Source: CAVZTA01 sp963778025
GTDB taxonomy: Bacteria > Chloroflexota > Limnocylindria > Limnocylindrales > CSP1-4
Direction: 5' to 3'
Length of the DNA stretch: 64,000 bases
NCBI GenBank assembly: GCA_963778025.1
Contig: CAVZTA010000010.1
Location: forward strand, 1 to 64,000
Part shown: piece after piece, positions 53,207 to 62,523 of the stretch
Numbering within the stretch: position 1 is the first letter of the stretch
Layout: every line of letters begins with the position of its first letter
The notes under the pieces: model-generated
What the model was told of the DNA's origin: nothing
Database searches by the model: none
The model's input: the letters and a program-made list of their open reading frames with translations, nothing else
Position numbers and translations under genes: made by a program

Positions 53207-54511
53207 TCAGGACGCTACGACGACCGCCGCGTCGTCGCCCGGCGGTGCGTGCGCGATGTCGTCGAGCGTCCGCCAGATGACCGCGAGCAGCACCGCCGAG
53301 CCGATGAATCCGAACCAGAACGGTCCGGTGACGCCGAACGCCTGCGCGATCAGACCCCCGATGACGCCGCCGATGACGGTCCCGCCGTACACGCCGAGCA
53401 TGTAGACGCTCGTGACGCGGCCCATCAGCGCCGCCGGCACGGACCGCTGCCGGACCGTCGTGGACGTCGTCCCCCAGACGACTTCGTGGATGCCGAACAG
53501 CGTCATCGTCGCGAAGGCGACCAGGACGGAGGTCGTGGTCGCGAGGATCAGGTGGGTGACCGTCTCCAGCCCCAGGCCGAACCGCATCAGCGTTGCCAGC
53601 GAGAACCGCCGCTCCAGCGTGCCGTAGAGCGCCGCGCCGATCAGCCCGCCGATCGCGCCCACGGTGATGAGCACGCCGTAGCCGATGTCGTCGAGCCCCA
53701 GCCGCTCCTTGGCCAACAGCACGTACACCGACATCGCCGCGCCGAACGTCACGTTGAACAGGAAGATCGTCAGGAACAGCGCCCGGACCGGCGGATTCCG
53801 CCACAGCCAGCGCATGCCGTCGGCGATCTCGCGCCGGAGATGGCGATCCTCCGGTGTCGCCGCGGGCGCGGGCCGGGCGGCGATGCGCGACACGAGGACG
53901 GCGCCGGCCAGCGCGCACACCGCGTCCAGCACGAACGGGCTCGCCATCGCGAACGCGAACAGGAACGCGCCGAGCGGCGGTCCCAGGAGCTGATTGGTCA
54001 CGATGTTCGTGCCCGACAGGCGGGCGTTCGCGACCCCCAGCCCGGCCTTCGGCACGGTCGTGGCGACGAGAGCGCCGCCGGCGTTGTCGGCGAACGTCTC
54101 CGCGGTCCCGATGAGGAACACCGCCACGAAGATCACCGGGAGCGACACCGTGCCGGTCGCGATCGTCATCGCCAGGCCGCCCAGGACGAGGGCGCGAAGC
54201 AGGTTGACCAGGATCGACAGGCGACGGCGGTCATGGCGGTCGATGAACGCGCCGGCCGGGATGCCGATGATCACCCACGGGAGCTGCTGGAGGAATACCG
54301 AGGCGGCGATCGCGAACGGCTCACGGGTGATCGTCGTGACGAGCAGCGGCCCGGCGGCGAGGAGCGCCCCATCGCCGACGTTCGTCGCGAGCGACGCCGC
54401 CCACAGCCAGCGGAAGTCCCGGCCGAGCGCGCGCGGTGCGAGCCGTTCGCCGACGCCGCTCCGGATCCCGCCCGCGCCCGGAGTCGCCGAGCTCTCGCTC
54501 GGGACCGTCAC
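53207..54511 (-). CDS. MFS transporter
   Basis: 434 residues with about twelve helices, intact. The N-terminal half has DFRWLWAASLATNVGDGALL and FIDRHDRRRLSILVNLLRAL, the usual MFS cytoplasmic loop motif. The C-terminal half has GAIGGLIGAALYGTLERRFS and PAALMGRVTSVYMLGVYGGT. It resembles enterobactin/macrolide-exporter-like MFS proteins (EntS type). GTG 54511 overlaps the stop of the enoyl-CoA hydratase gene (GTGA). Substrate unknown. Confidence 0.82.
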   Translation of the reverse strand: MTVPSESSATPGAGGIRSGVGERLAPRALGRDFRWLWAASLATNVGDGALLAAGPLLVTTITREPFAIAASVFLQQLPWVIIGIPAGAFIDRHDRRRLSILVNLLRALVLGGLAMTIATGTVSLPVIFVAVFLIGTAETFADNAGGALVATTVPKAGLGVANARLSGTNIVTNQLLGPPLGAFLFAFAMASPFVLDAVCALAGAVLVSRIAARPAPAATPEDRHLRREIADGMRWLWRNPPVRALFLTIFLFNVTFGAAMSVYVLLAKERLGLDDIGYGVLITVGAIGGLIGAALYGTLERRFSLATLMRFGLGLETVTHLILATTTSVLVAFATMTLFGIHEVVWGTTSTTVRQRSVPAALMGRVTSVYMLGVYGGTVIGGVIGGLIAQAFGVTGPFWFGFIGSAVLLAVIWRTLDDIAHAPPGDDAAVVVAS

Positions 54512-55312
54512 TCGTCCCGGCCGGTCCACGCGGGCCGGCGCTTCTCGGCGAAGGCACGGAAGCCTTCCTGCGCCTCCGGGGTCACGCGCTGGCGGGCGAT
54601 GACCCGTGCGGTGTGCCACTTCGCGGCGCCATGCGACAGCCCGCGAACCTCGCGGACGATCGCCTTGGCGGCACGTGCCGCCGTCGGGCCCGCGGCCAGC
54701 GCCTCGTCGACGGCCGCCTCGATCGCCGTATCGAGTGACGCCTCGCCCTCCACCAGCTCGTGGACGAGGCCGATCCGCTGGGCCCGGACCGCATCGAACC
54801 GGCGACCCGACGGGAACAGCGCTCGCGCGTGGGTCTCCCCGATCTTGGCGATGACGAACGGCGAGATGACCGCCGGCAGGATCCCCAGCCGCGTCTCGGT
54901 GAACCCGAACTTCGCGCCCGACTCCGCGATCACCAGGTCGCCGACGGCACACAGGCCCATCCCGCCCCCGAGCGCCGCACCCTGGACCCGGACGATGACG
55001 GGGACGGGGCACGTGTCGAGCGTCTCGAACATGTCGGCCATCGCCATCGCGTCCTGCTCGTTGCCCTCGATGTCGAGGGCCATCGCGGCGCGCATCCAGG
55101 TGATGTCGGCACCGGCGCAGAAGGACGGCCCGTCGCCCGGCGAGGACGACGAGGCGAAGCTGGTCCGCGGGCTCGCGGGCGAGCGCCGCGAACGTCTGGC
55201 GCAGCTCGGCGATGAGCGACGCGTCGAACGCGTTGTGGACCTCGGGGCGGGCGAGCGTGACCCGGGCGACGCTGTCCGCGGGACCGGTCCGCTCCACGCG
55301 AAGGGCGGGCAT
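54508..55312 (-). CDS. Enoyl-CoA hydratase/isomerase, probably methylglutaconyl-CoA hydratase (one frameshift)
   Basis: The first frame gives VARVTLARPEVHNAFDASLI and LRLVVLAG. A shift near 55125 leads to CAGADITWM-like text, then CPVPVIVRVQGAALGGGMGL with the oxyanion Gly residues, and FGFTETRLGILPAVISPFVI with the catalytic Glu. About 267 residues after repair, the family norm. Crotonase fold. In this setting (carboxylase and HMG-CoA lyase genes nearby) it should hydrate 3-methylglutaconyl-CoA to HMG-CoA, but the specificity is inferred. Confidence 0.82.
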
Positions 55313-55363
55313 CACGGCATCGTATGCCGCCCCCGATGGCGCGGCGCGGCGCATCATCCGGGC

Positions 55364-55963
55364 ATGCGTACCGAGGATCTCCTGACCACGCCGCCCGACC
55401 TGCCCGTGCCCGTCGACGACGGTGCCGCCGACCACCTGCCGGGCACGGCGATGCCGCCGATCGCGCTCCACGGCACGGACGGCGGTGACCACCGCCTCGA
55501 CGACCCGGACGGCCCGCCGACGATCGTGTTCGCGTATCCACGGACCGGGCGACCGGGCGAGGATCCGCCGGGCGGCCTGGCCGAGTGGAACGCGATCCCG
55601 GGCGCGCGGGGCTGCACGCCGCAGGTCTGCAACTACCGCGACCACCACGCGGAGATCGCGGCGCTCGGTGGGCGGGTCTACGGGCTGTCGACCCAGGACA
55701 CGGCGTACCAGCAGGAGGCGGCCGATCGGCTCGGGATCCAGTACCCGCTGCTGTCCGACGAGCGGCTGGAGCTGGCGACGGCGCTCGACCTGCCGCGCTG
55801 GGAGCATCTCGGGACGACGCTCCTCAAACGCCACGCGCTCCTCATCCGGGCTGGCCGCATCGAGCGCGTGCTCTACCCGGTCTTCCCGTCGGACTCGGAC
55901 GCGCCGCTGGCGGTCGCCTGGCTACGGGAGCTCGTGGAGGGCGCGGCTCCCGCCCGGTCCTGA
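55364..55963 (+). CDS. Peroxiredoxin of the AhpC/BCP type
   Basis: 199 residues, intact. Thioredoxin-fold peroxidase: TIVFAYPRTGRPGE, then PGARGCTPQVCNYRDHHAEI with peroxidatic Cys84 and a possible resolving Cys89, and VYGLSTQDTAYQQEAADRLG. It reduces hydrogen peroxide or organic peroxides. Cysteines spaced CTPQVC define a subfamily with an atypical intramolecular pair. Divergent from the enoyl-CoA hydratase gene. Confidence 0.87.
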   Translation: MRTEDLLTTPPDLPVPVDDGAADHLPGTAMPPIALHGTDGGDHRLDDPDGPPTIVFAYPRTGRPGEDPPGGLAEWNAIPGARGCTPQVCNYRDHHAEIAALGGRVYGLSTQDTAYQQEAADRLGIQYPLLSDERLELATALDLPRWEHLGTTLLKRHALLIRAGRIERVLYPVFPSDSDAPLAVAWLRELVEGAAPARS

Positions 55964-57262
55964 TCAGCCGGCCGCGACCTTGGCCGCCGCCAGCGCGACC
56001 TCCCGGTCCTCGACCGGGTCGAACCGCCACATCCGCCGGTCCCACAGCGCCTCGAAGCCGCTCGCCTCGAGGTTGCGCGCCGAGACACCGCCCGGCTCGG
56101 CGGTGACGATCAGCCAGTCGGCGTTGCCGGCGGCCGCCTGCCGGACCCGCTCCGCGATGAGCGCGCGCTGGATGCCCTGCCCTCGTGCCGCTTCGGTCAC
56201 CGCGCCGCCCGCGAGCAGACCCGTCCGGCGGCGGAGGAACAGCGCAGCGGCGCCGACCGGCCGGCCGCCCTGCTCGGCGAGGAAGAGCCGCTCCCCGGGG
56301 GCGCGGGCGAGGTGCGGCGCGAGCGCCCGCCAGGCGTCGGCCTCGGCACCCGTCATCTCGTAGGCCTCGATCGAGACCTCGGCGAAGGCGCTCGTCTCGT
56401 CCGGGCCGACCGCTCGGATCACGATGTCGTCGCGGTCGGCTGCGTCGGTGACGAGGCCATCGATCGGCGCGGCATAGAGCGCGGAGGCGGTGCCCGGGAC
56501 GGCGTCGCGCCAGGGCGATTCGTCGCTGACCAGCCAACCCGTGGTCCCGGCGCGGAGATAGAGCGACAGGATCCGGTCGAGCAGGTGCGGCAGCAGCCGC
56601 AGTCCGAACGTGCGATTGAACGAGGTCACGGGGATCGACGGCGTCGCCGCGCCAACCAGCTCGCCGTCGTCGAGCAGGCGCACCGGGACGCCCGATGCGG
56701 CGAGGGCCTTCCACAGCGTGAGGTACGCCTCGCGTTCGACGGCGTCGAACCGGTCGAGCTGGCGATGCAGGACGGCCCGGCTGTCGGCGGCCGGTGGCAG
56801 GACCTCGATCGCGTCGCCGGGCCGGACGACGCCCTCGCGCAGGACCCGGGCGTACATCCGCGAGTCGCTCGGGAACCGCAGGATGCTGATGCGACCCGAA
56901 CGGCGGTCGCGGAACGCGTCCTCGATGAGATTGCACGGCATCGCGGGGGCGGAGATCTCGAGCAGGACCTCCGGGCCGACGGCGAGGCGGGTGCCGGTCG
57001 GCAGGAGCGAGAGCTCGATGCCTTCGGTCGTGAGGTTCTCCCCGACGGAGCCCGGGCGGATCGGGTGGCCCTCGGCGGCGACGCGGCGGATCGCCTCGAT
57101 GCCGAACAGCGACACGGCGCGGTGCGGGCCGCCGTGCACGGTGGGCGCCTTGTGACGGTCGCCCGCGAGGCCGAGTCTCGTGACCCGCGCTTCGGGCACG
57201 GGCTCGCGCGGCACCCCCGTGCGGGTGACGTTGACCTGGAGGACGCGCCCCGACTCGCTCAC
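55964..57262 (-). CDS. MOSC-GNAT fusion protein
   Basis: 432 residues, intact. Residues 1-155 are a MOSC domain: VTRLGLAGDRHKAPTVHGGP, GSVGENLTTEGIE, and SAPAMPCNLIEDAF with the conserved Cys. From about 275 to 420 a GNAT fold follows: SIEAYEMTGAEADAW, GGRPVGAAALFLRRRTGLLA, VTEAARGQGIQRALIAERVR with the acetyl-CoA loop, and SARNLEASGFEALWD. MOSC domains carry sulfur or molybdenum-cofactor chemistry. The middle part (ALHRQLDRFDAV-type) links them. Joint function unknown. Confidence 0.8.
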   Translation of the reverse strand: MSESGRVLQVNVTRTGVPREPVPEARVTRLGLAGDRHKAPTVHGGPHRAVSLFGIEAIRRVAAEGHPIRPGSVGENLTTEGIELSLLPTGTRLAVGPEVLLEISAPAMPCNLIEDAFRDRRSGRISILRFPSDSRMYARVLREGVVRPGDAIEVLPPAADSRAVLHRQLDRFDAVEREAYLTLWKALAASGVPVRLLDDGELVGAATPSIPVTSFNRTFGLRLLPHLLDRILSLYLRAGTTGWLVSDESPWRDAVPGTASALYAAPIDGLVTDAADRDDIVIRAVGPDETSAFAEVSIEAYEMTGAEADAWRALAPHLARAPGERLFLAEQGGRPVGAAALFLRRRTGLLAGGAVTEAARGQGIQRALIAERVRQAAAGNADWLIVTAEPGGVSARNLEASGFEALWDRRMWRFDPVEDREVALAAAKVAAG

Positions 57263-57324
57263 CCATCGAGGGTACGGAGCGGTTCGAGCCTCGCGCCATG
57301 CGACGTCCGTCGTAGGCTCGCTGG

Positions 57325-58056
57325 GTGCTGACCGGCATCGACCATCTCGTCATCGCCGTGCCCGACGTCGACGCCGCCGCGGCGCGACTCGAAACGGCGC
57401 TCGGGCTCCGTTCGACCGGCGGCGGGCGCCATCCGGGGCAGGGCACGGTGAACCGGCTCGTGTGGTTCGGCGACAGCTACCTGGAGCTGATCGGCATCGA
57501 GGACGCGGCGCTGGCGGCCGGCTCCTGGATCGGCCGGCCCGCGCTCGATGCCCTCGACGGCTCACCGGACGGAGGCTTCGCGACGTGGGCTGCCGCGACC
57601 GACGACCTGGCGGACTTCGGTGAGCTCGAGGGGCCGATGGACGGTGAGCGTCGACGACCGGACGGGCGTGTCGTGCGCTGGCGGATCGCTCGTGCCGGCG
57701 CGCTCGGCCCCGACCAGCCGCCATTCCTGATCGAGCACGACGTCACGGCCGCGGAATGGACGCCCGAGGAACGGGCCGAGCGGGCGATCGAGCGCCATCC
57801 GGTGGGCGGACCCGTTCGGCTGACGCGACTGCGGATCGGCGTGCGCGATCCGGTGGCCGCCGCGCGGCGTGTCGGGGAGGTGCTTGGCGTAGACGTGGAG
57901 GGTTCGATGGTCTGGATCGGACCCCACGAGGTCGTCTACGTGCCCCTGGGTCACGATCCAGAGGCGACGATCGAGCTCGTGGTCGTCGCCGGGCCGGCCT
58001 TGCGAGACCTGCCGCGTGAGGCGGTCGCCTTCGGCTGCCGGTTCCACGTGACCTGA
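57325..58056 (+). CDS. VOC-family glyoxalase-like protein
   Basis: 243 residues, intact. Glyoxalase/bleomycin-resistance fold of the longer form: ITGIDHLVIAVPD-like start (LTGIDHLVIAVPDVDAAAAR), RLVWFGDSYLELIGI, and a second half with RLRIGVRDPVAAARRVGEVL. The metal His and Glu of the first module are visible (DHL, LELIG). Catalytic activity unknown. GTG 57325 start, followed after 4 bp by an amine oxidase gene, so they may share an operon. Confidence 0.78.
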   Translation: MLTGIDHLVIAVPDVDAAAARLETALGLRSTGGGRHPGQGTVNRLVWFGDSYLELIGIEDAALAAGSWIGRPALDALDGSPDGGFATWAAATDDLADFGELEGPMDGERRRPDGRVVRWRIARAGALGPDQPPFLIEHDVTAAEWTPEERAERAIERHPVGGPVRLTRLRIGVRDPVAAARRVGEVLGVDVEGSMVWIGPHEVVYVPLGHDPEATIELVVVAGPALRDLPREAVAFGCRFHVT

Positions 58057-58060
58057 GCTC

Positions 58061-59437
58061 GTGGCAGCTCGGGTCGACGTCGTGGTCATCGGGGCGGGGT
58101 TCGCCGGGCTGACCGCCGCTCGCGAGCTCACCCGTGCCGGTGCGACCTGCATCGTGCTCGAGGCGCGCGACCGGGTCGGCGGGCGCGTGCACGACCGGAT
58201 CCTCGCCGACGGCACCGTCCTCGAGCTGGGCGGCCAGTGGGTCGGCCCGACGCAGTCCCGGATCCTCGGGCTGCTGGACGAGCTGGACATCGCCACCGAG
58301 CCCACGCCGACGGACGGCGACGCGCTCACGATCGTCGACGGCGTTCGCCTCCGCCATCGCGGCGAGCTGCCCGACGACCTGGGTCCCGGCGTCCGCCCCG
58401 CGATCGACGCGGCCTTCCGGGCGCTCGACGAGCTCGGCGATGCGGTCCCCCTCGACGCGCCGTGGGCGGCGCCGGACGCCGAGCGACTCGATCACACGAC
58501 GATGGACGCCTGGCTCGTCGCGAACGTCGAGCACGCCGGTGCCCGTGCGTTCCTGCTGGCGCTCGTCGAGTCGCTGTTCGTCCGGCCACCGGTCGAGATC
58601 TCGGTCCTCGACTTCCTCGTCCACACCAAGGCCGCCGGCTCGCTGACCGAGGCGATGAGCGTCGAGGGCGGCACGCAGCAGGCGCGGATCACGGGCGGCC
58701 CGCAGGCCGTCACCCAGCGGCTGGCCGACGAGCTCGGGAAGCGCGTCGTCCTCGGGGATGCCGTCTGGCGGATCCGCACGACAGCCGCCGGTGTGGCGGT
58801 CGACAGCACGCTCGGCACCTACGACGCTCGTCGGCTCATCATCGCCATGGCGCCCCTGCTCGCGAGCCGGATGATCGTCGACCCTCCGCTGCCGGCGCTT
58901 CGTGACGGCCTCGCGCACCGGATGCCGCACGGTTCGGTGATCAAGGTCCAGGCCGTCTACCGCGAGCCGTTCTGGCGCGCCGACGGCCTCTCCGGCACCG
59001 GTTTCTCGACGCACGGGCCCGTGAGCTACATCGCCGATGGCTCGCCCGCCGGTGGCCAGCGCGGCGTGCTCGTCGGGTTCATCGAGAGCCGCCAGGCGCG
59101 CGCCCTCGCGGACGCGCCGGCGGAACGCGTGCGCACCGTCGCGCTCGATGGCCTCGCCGCGTTCGTGGGTGACGCGGCACGGTCGCCGGACGCGTTCTTC
59201 GCCGTGGACTGGTCGGCCGATCCGTGGACCCGCGGCTGCTACTCGGGGCATGTCGCGCCGGGCGCCTGGACGTCCTTCGGGCCGGCGCTCCGCGAGCCGT
59301 GCGGGCCGATCCACTGGGCGGGCACCGAGACCGCGGTGCGGATGTGCGGCTACATCGATGGTGCGGTCGAGTCGGGCCGGCGGGCCGCGGCGGAGGTGCT
59401 GGCGGCGCTGGGTCCGCCGCCCCGGATCAGCCGCTGA
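58061..59437 (+). CDS. Flavin monoamine oxidase family protein
   Basis: 458 residues, intact. FAD motif DVVVIGAGFAGLTAARELTR, then EARDRVGGRVHDR and ELGGQWVGPTQSRILGLLDE as in monoamine oxidases. SVEGGTQQARITGGPQAVTQ follows. The C-terminus has IHWAGTETAVRMCGYIDGAV, then ESGRRAAAEVL, with the flavin-contact region. It oxidises an amine with O2 to give an aldehyde, ammonia and H2O2. Likely operon with the VOC gene. Its end overlaps the cupredoxin gene on the other strand by 11 bp. Confidence 0.92.
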   Translation: MAARVDVVVIGAGFAGLTAARELTRAGATCIVLEARDRVGGRVHDRILADGTVLELGGQWVGPTQSRILGLLDELDIATEPTPTDGDALTIVDGVRLRHRGELPDDLGPGVRPAIDAAFRALDELGDAVPLDAPWAAPDAERLDHTTMDAWLVANVEHAGARAFLLALVESLFVRPPVEISVLDFLVHTKAAGSLTEAMSVEGGTQQARITGGPQAVTQRLADELGKRVVLGDAVWRIRTTAAGVAVDSTLGTYDARRLIIAMAPLLASRMIVDPPLPALRDGLAHRMPHGSVIKVQAVYREPFWRADGLSGTGFSTHGPVSYIADGSPAGGQRGVLVGFIESRQARALADAPAERVRTVALDGLAAFVGDAARSPDAFFAVDWSADPWTRGCYSGHVAPGAWTSFGPALREPCGPIHWAGTETAVRMCGYIDGAVESGRRAAAEVLAALGPPPRISR

Positions 59438-59920
59438 CCGTGATCTGGCCGGTCATCTGGGTCGGGTGGATCTCGCACCGGAAGAACAGTTCCGAGGCGC
59501 CGTCCGGCGGGGTGAACGAGAACGTCTTGGAGCCACCGGCCGCCACCGAGCCGGAGTCGGCGCCGGGCACCTTCTGGGTGAACGCCGCATCCGCGTAGAA
59601 CGTGATCGTGTGCGGGACCTCGCCGCCGTTATCGGCCGTCACATCGACGGTGGCCGGCGCGGGATCGAGGCTCGAGCGGTCGAGCGCGAACGAGAACTCG
59701 CGCATCCCGACGTGGAGCTGATCGGCCCCGGTCCCGGTGGATCCGGACGGAGCGGTCGATCCGGAGGCGCGGTCGATCCGGATGGCGCGGTCGACGCCGA
59801 CGGGGCGCTCGACGCTGCTGACGGGGCCGCCGCGGACGACGGTGCCTGCGACGAGGCCGATCCGCCGCACGCAGCGACGACGAGCACTACGAGCGACATG
59901 AGCCCAAGGCGGACCTGCAT
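59427..59920 (-). CDS. Cupredoxin lipoprotein (one frameshift in a repetitive linker)
   Basis: ATG 59920 starts a lipoprotein signal peptide with lipobox VVAAC. A long Ala/Ser/Pro linker follows. A one-base shift near 59755, in a tandem GCGGTCGATCCGGA repeat, leads to the cupredoxin fold (VGMREFSFALDRSSLDPAPA). Copper ligands are His in GEVPHTITFY and Cys, His and Met in FFRCEIHPTQMTG. It resembles nitrosocyanin or plastocyanin-like electron carriers exported by Chloroflexota. Partner unknown. Convergent with and overlapping the amine oxidase gene. Confidence 0.7.
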
Positions 59921-59924
59921 GGCC

Positions 59925-60854
59925 TCAGTCTGACAGGTCGTCGGTGGACCAGGGTTGATCGCCGGCGAGCGCCGGAAGCCCGATCACCTCCCGCGCCTCG
60001 GCGTTCCTGCGGAGGGAGCCAAAGCCGAACAGCCCCGCCTTGAGCGAGGGATGACCGACGAACGGCCGGAGCGCTTCGGGCCGGAGCTGCGGCATCGCCA
60101 CCAGCAGCAGGTAGCGCAGCTTCGGCGCGTCGGCGATGCCGCGCAGGTCCGTGATGCCCTTCATCGTGTCGAGGTCGACCCGTCGCAGCTCGAGGCACCG
60201 GCCCAGCGACGGGATCGTCGTGATCGCCGAGATCGACGCCAGCGACAGGTGACGCAAGGCGGGCAGCTCGGCGATCGGCTCCGCGTCGGCGATCCTGCGA
60301 AGGCGGTAGAGCTCGAGCCGCTCGAGCCGCCCGACCTCCGGTAGCCGCTCCCAGTGATGGATCGTGCCGAGGCCGCTCGTGAACCGCCGGAGCCCGGTCA
60401 ACGGCAGGAGGAGCTCCAGGTCGATCGTCCCGATCGCCAGCGTCTCGAGGCCGGTGAGCTCGCTGATGACCTCGGGGTGTCGCCACGTGCCGTTGACATG
60501 GAGCGCCGACAGCCGCGCGAGCCCCGCGATCGGCGCGAGGGACAGTGGTCGGAGCGTGTCGCCCAGCTCCAGGACTTCGAGCCACGGGGTCGCCGCGATG
60601 CCCTCGATCGACCGCAGGCTGAGCGACCGTGCCAGCAGTCGCCGAAGGTCGGGGAACCAGCGCAGGAACGCCAGGTCCTCGCCAAGGTCGTCGACCCACA
60701 GCGCCACGTCCGGTCGACCCTCGAGCAGCTCGGCGACGCGTCGGTATCCCTCGTCCGTCAGACGCTCGCGGAGGCGGACCGACGTCTCGTCGCGCAGCAG
60801 CGGCAGCGTCGCCTCCGCAGCATCGCGCGACCGGATGTCCCGCCAGCGACTCAC
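59925..60854 (-). CDS. Leucine-rich-repeat-like protein
   Basis: 309 residues, intact. Irregular leucine-rich units recur about every 22-25 residues (WLEVLELGDTLRPLSLAPIA, then GLARLSALHVNG, LTGLETLAIG, LPALRHLSLASISA). An N-terminal helical part (VRLRERLTDEGYRRVAELLE) precedes them. It starts at GTG 60854, overlapping the carboxylase beta stop (GTGA), so it belongs to that transcript. Function unknown; protein interaction is likely. Confidence 0.65.
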   Translation of the reverse strand: MSRWRDIRSRDAAEATLPLLRDETSVRLRERLTDEGYRRVAELLEGRPDVALWVDDLGEDLAFLRWFPDLRRLLARSLSLRSIEGIAATPWLEVLELGDTLRPLSLAPIAGLARLSALHVNGTWRHPEVISELTGLETLAIGTIDLELLLPLTGLRRFTSGLGTIHHWERLPEVGRLERLELYRLRRIADAEPIAELPALRHLSLASISAITTIPSLGRCLELRRVDLDTMKGITDLRGIADAPKLRYLLLVAMPQLRPEALRPFVGHPSLKAGLFGFGSLRRNAEAREVIGLPALAGDQPWSTDDLSD

Positions 60855-62449
60855 ATCCGAAAGACGCCGAAGTGCGTGTCCGGGATCGGCGCATGGAGCG
60901 CGGCATCGAGGCCCATCGCGAGGACGCGCCGCGTGTCGGCCGGATCGATGACCCCGTCGTCCCACAGCCGCGCGGTCGCGTAGTACGGCGAGCCCTCACG
61001 GTCGTAGGTCGCGAGGATCGGCGCCTCGAAGGCGTCGCGTTCCGCGTCGTCGGCAAATCCGCCGCGGACCGTCGACAGGACCCGTGCCGCCTGCTGGCCG
61101 CCCATGACGCTGATCCGGGCATTCGGCCACGTCCACAGGAAGCGCGGCGAGTACGCGCGGCCGGCCATCGCGTAGTTCCCCGCGCCGAACGAGCCGCCGA
61201 CGATGACCGTGAGCTTGGGCACCTCGGCGCACGCCACGGCGGTGACCATCTTCGCGCCGTCCTTGGCGATGCCGCCCGCCTCGTACTCGCGGCCGACCAT
61301 GAACCCGGTGATGTTCTGGAGGAACACGAGCGGGATCCTGCGCTGCGCGCACAGCTCGACGAAGTGGGCGCCCTTGAGCGCCGACGCCGAGAACAGGATG
61401 CCGTCGTTGGCGACGATGCCGATCGGCGTGCCCTCGAGATGCGCGAAGCCCGTGACGAGCGTCTCGCCGTAGTCGGGCTTGAACTCGTGGAAGCGGCTGC
61501 CGTCGACGAGCCGGGCGATCAGCTCCCGGACCGGCACGGGCCGGCGCGGGTCGGCGGGGATCGCGGCGTAGAGGTCGCACGGATCGACGGCCGGCGCCTC
61601 CGGCTCTGCCAGCGCGAACGGCGGTTCGGGCGGCCGTCGACTGAGGTTGCGCACGATCTCCCGGCCGATGGCCAGCGCATGCTCATCGTCGAGCGCCTCG
61701 CGGTCCGCGACGCCCGAACGGTGGGCGTGGACCTGCGACCCGCCGAGGTCCTCGGCGCTCACGTCCTCGCCGGTCGCGGCCTTCACCAGCGGCGGTCCGC
61801 CCAGGAAGATCGTCCCGGTGCCCTTGACGATGACCGTCTCGTCGCTCATCGCCGGGACGTACGCGCCGCCTGCGGTCGACGAGCCCATGACCAGCGCGAT
61901 CTGCGGGATCCCCGCGCCGGACAGCCGCGCCTGGTTGTAGAAGATCCGCCCGAAGTGGTCGCGATCCGGGAAGACCTCGGCCTGGAGCGGCAGGAATGCG
62001 CCGCCGCTGTCGACGAGGTAGACGCACGGCAACCGGTCCTCGAAGGCGATCTCCTGCGCCCGGAGATGCTTCTTGACCGTCATCGGGAAGTACGTGCCGC
62101 CCTTGACCGTCGCGTCGTTGGCGACGATGACGCAGAGGGTGCCCTCGATGCGGCCGATGCCGGTCACGATCCCCGCGGCGGGCGCCTCGTCGTCGTACAT
62201 CCCGCCGGCGGCGAGCGGGCTGAGCTCGAGGAACGCCGACCCGGCGTCGAGCAGCCGTTCGATGCGCTCACGAACGGGGAGCTTGCCGCGCTCGCGATGG
62301 CGGTCGATGGACCGCTGGTCGCCGCCCGCGCCACGCGCCGCGACCGCCGCCTGGCGAGCCCGCAGGTCGCCGACGAGCACCTCCATCGCCGCCCGGTTCG
62401 CCCGGGCGTCCTCGGATCGGGGGTCGAGCGTGCTGCGCAGGACGGGCAT
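60851..62449 (-). CDS. Acyl-CoA carboxylase beta subunit, probably methylcrotonyl-CoA carboxylase
   Basis: 532 residues, intact. Carboxyltransferase of the crotonase-like fold. The N-terminal half has RHRERGKLPVRERIERLLDA, CVIVANDATVKGGTYFPMTV and VYLVDSGGAFLPLQ. The C-terminal half has GIVANDGILFSASALKGAHF and LQNITGFMVGREYEAGGIAK, then VGGSFGAGNYAMAGRAYSPR. The GGTYFPMTVKKHLRAQE segment is typical of MccB. It pairs with the alpha subunit gene 8 kb away on the same strand. Part of leucine degradation. Confidence 0.92.
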   Translation of the reverse strand: MPVLRSTLDPRSEDARANRAAMEVLVGDLRARQAAVAARGAGGDQRSIDRHRERGKLPVRERIERLLDAGSAFLELSPLAAGGMYDDEAPAAGIVTGIGRIEGTLCVIVANDATVKGGTYFPMTVKKHLRAQEIAFEDRLPCVYLVDSGGAFLPLQAEVFPDRDHFGRIFYNQARLSGAGIPQIALVMGSSTAGGAYVPAMSDETVIVKGTGTIFLGGPPLVKAATGEDVSAEDLGGSQVHAHRSGVADREALDDEHALAIGREIVRNLSRRPPEPPFALAEPEAPAVDPCDLYAAIPADPRRPVPVRELIARLVDGSRFHEFKPDYGETLVTGFAHLEGTPIGIVANDGILFSASALKGAHFVELCAQRRIPLVFLQNITGFMVGREYEAGGIAKDGAKMVTAVACAEVPKLTVIVGGSFGAGNYAMAGRAYSPRFLWTWPNARISVMGGQQAARVLSTVRGGFADDAERDAFEAPILATYDREGSPYYATARLWDDGVIDPADTRRVLAMGLDAALHAPIPDTHFGVFRM

Positions 62450-62523
62450 CGTGTCCGCGATGCTAGCGGTGCTCGCGGGCGCCGTCGTGGGAACGTCGTT
62501 CGCAGCCGCATCGTCGGAGGCCG

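Noticed and set aside
52874..55963. A continuous open frame of about 1029 codons on the plus strand
   Set aside because: It is antisense to the MFS and enoyl-CoA hydratase genes for most of its length, is extremely rich in Arg, Asp, Gln and Glu, and shows no domain. Only its last 199 codons, starting at 55364, are real (peroxiredoxin).
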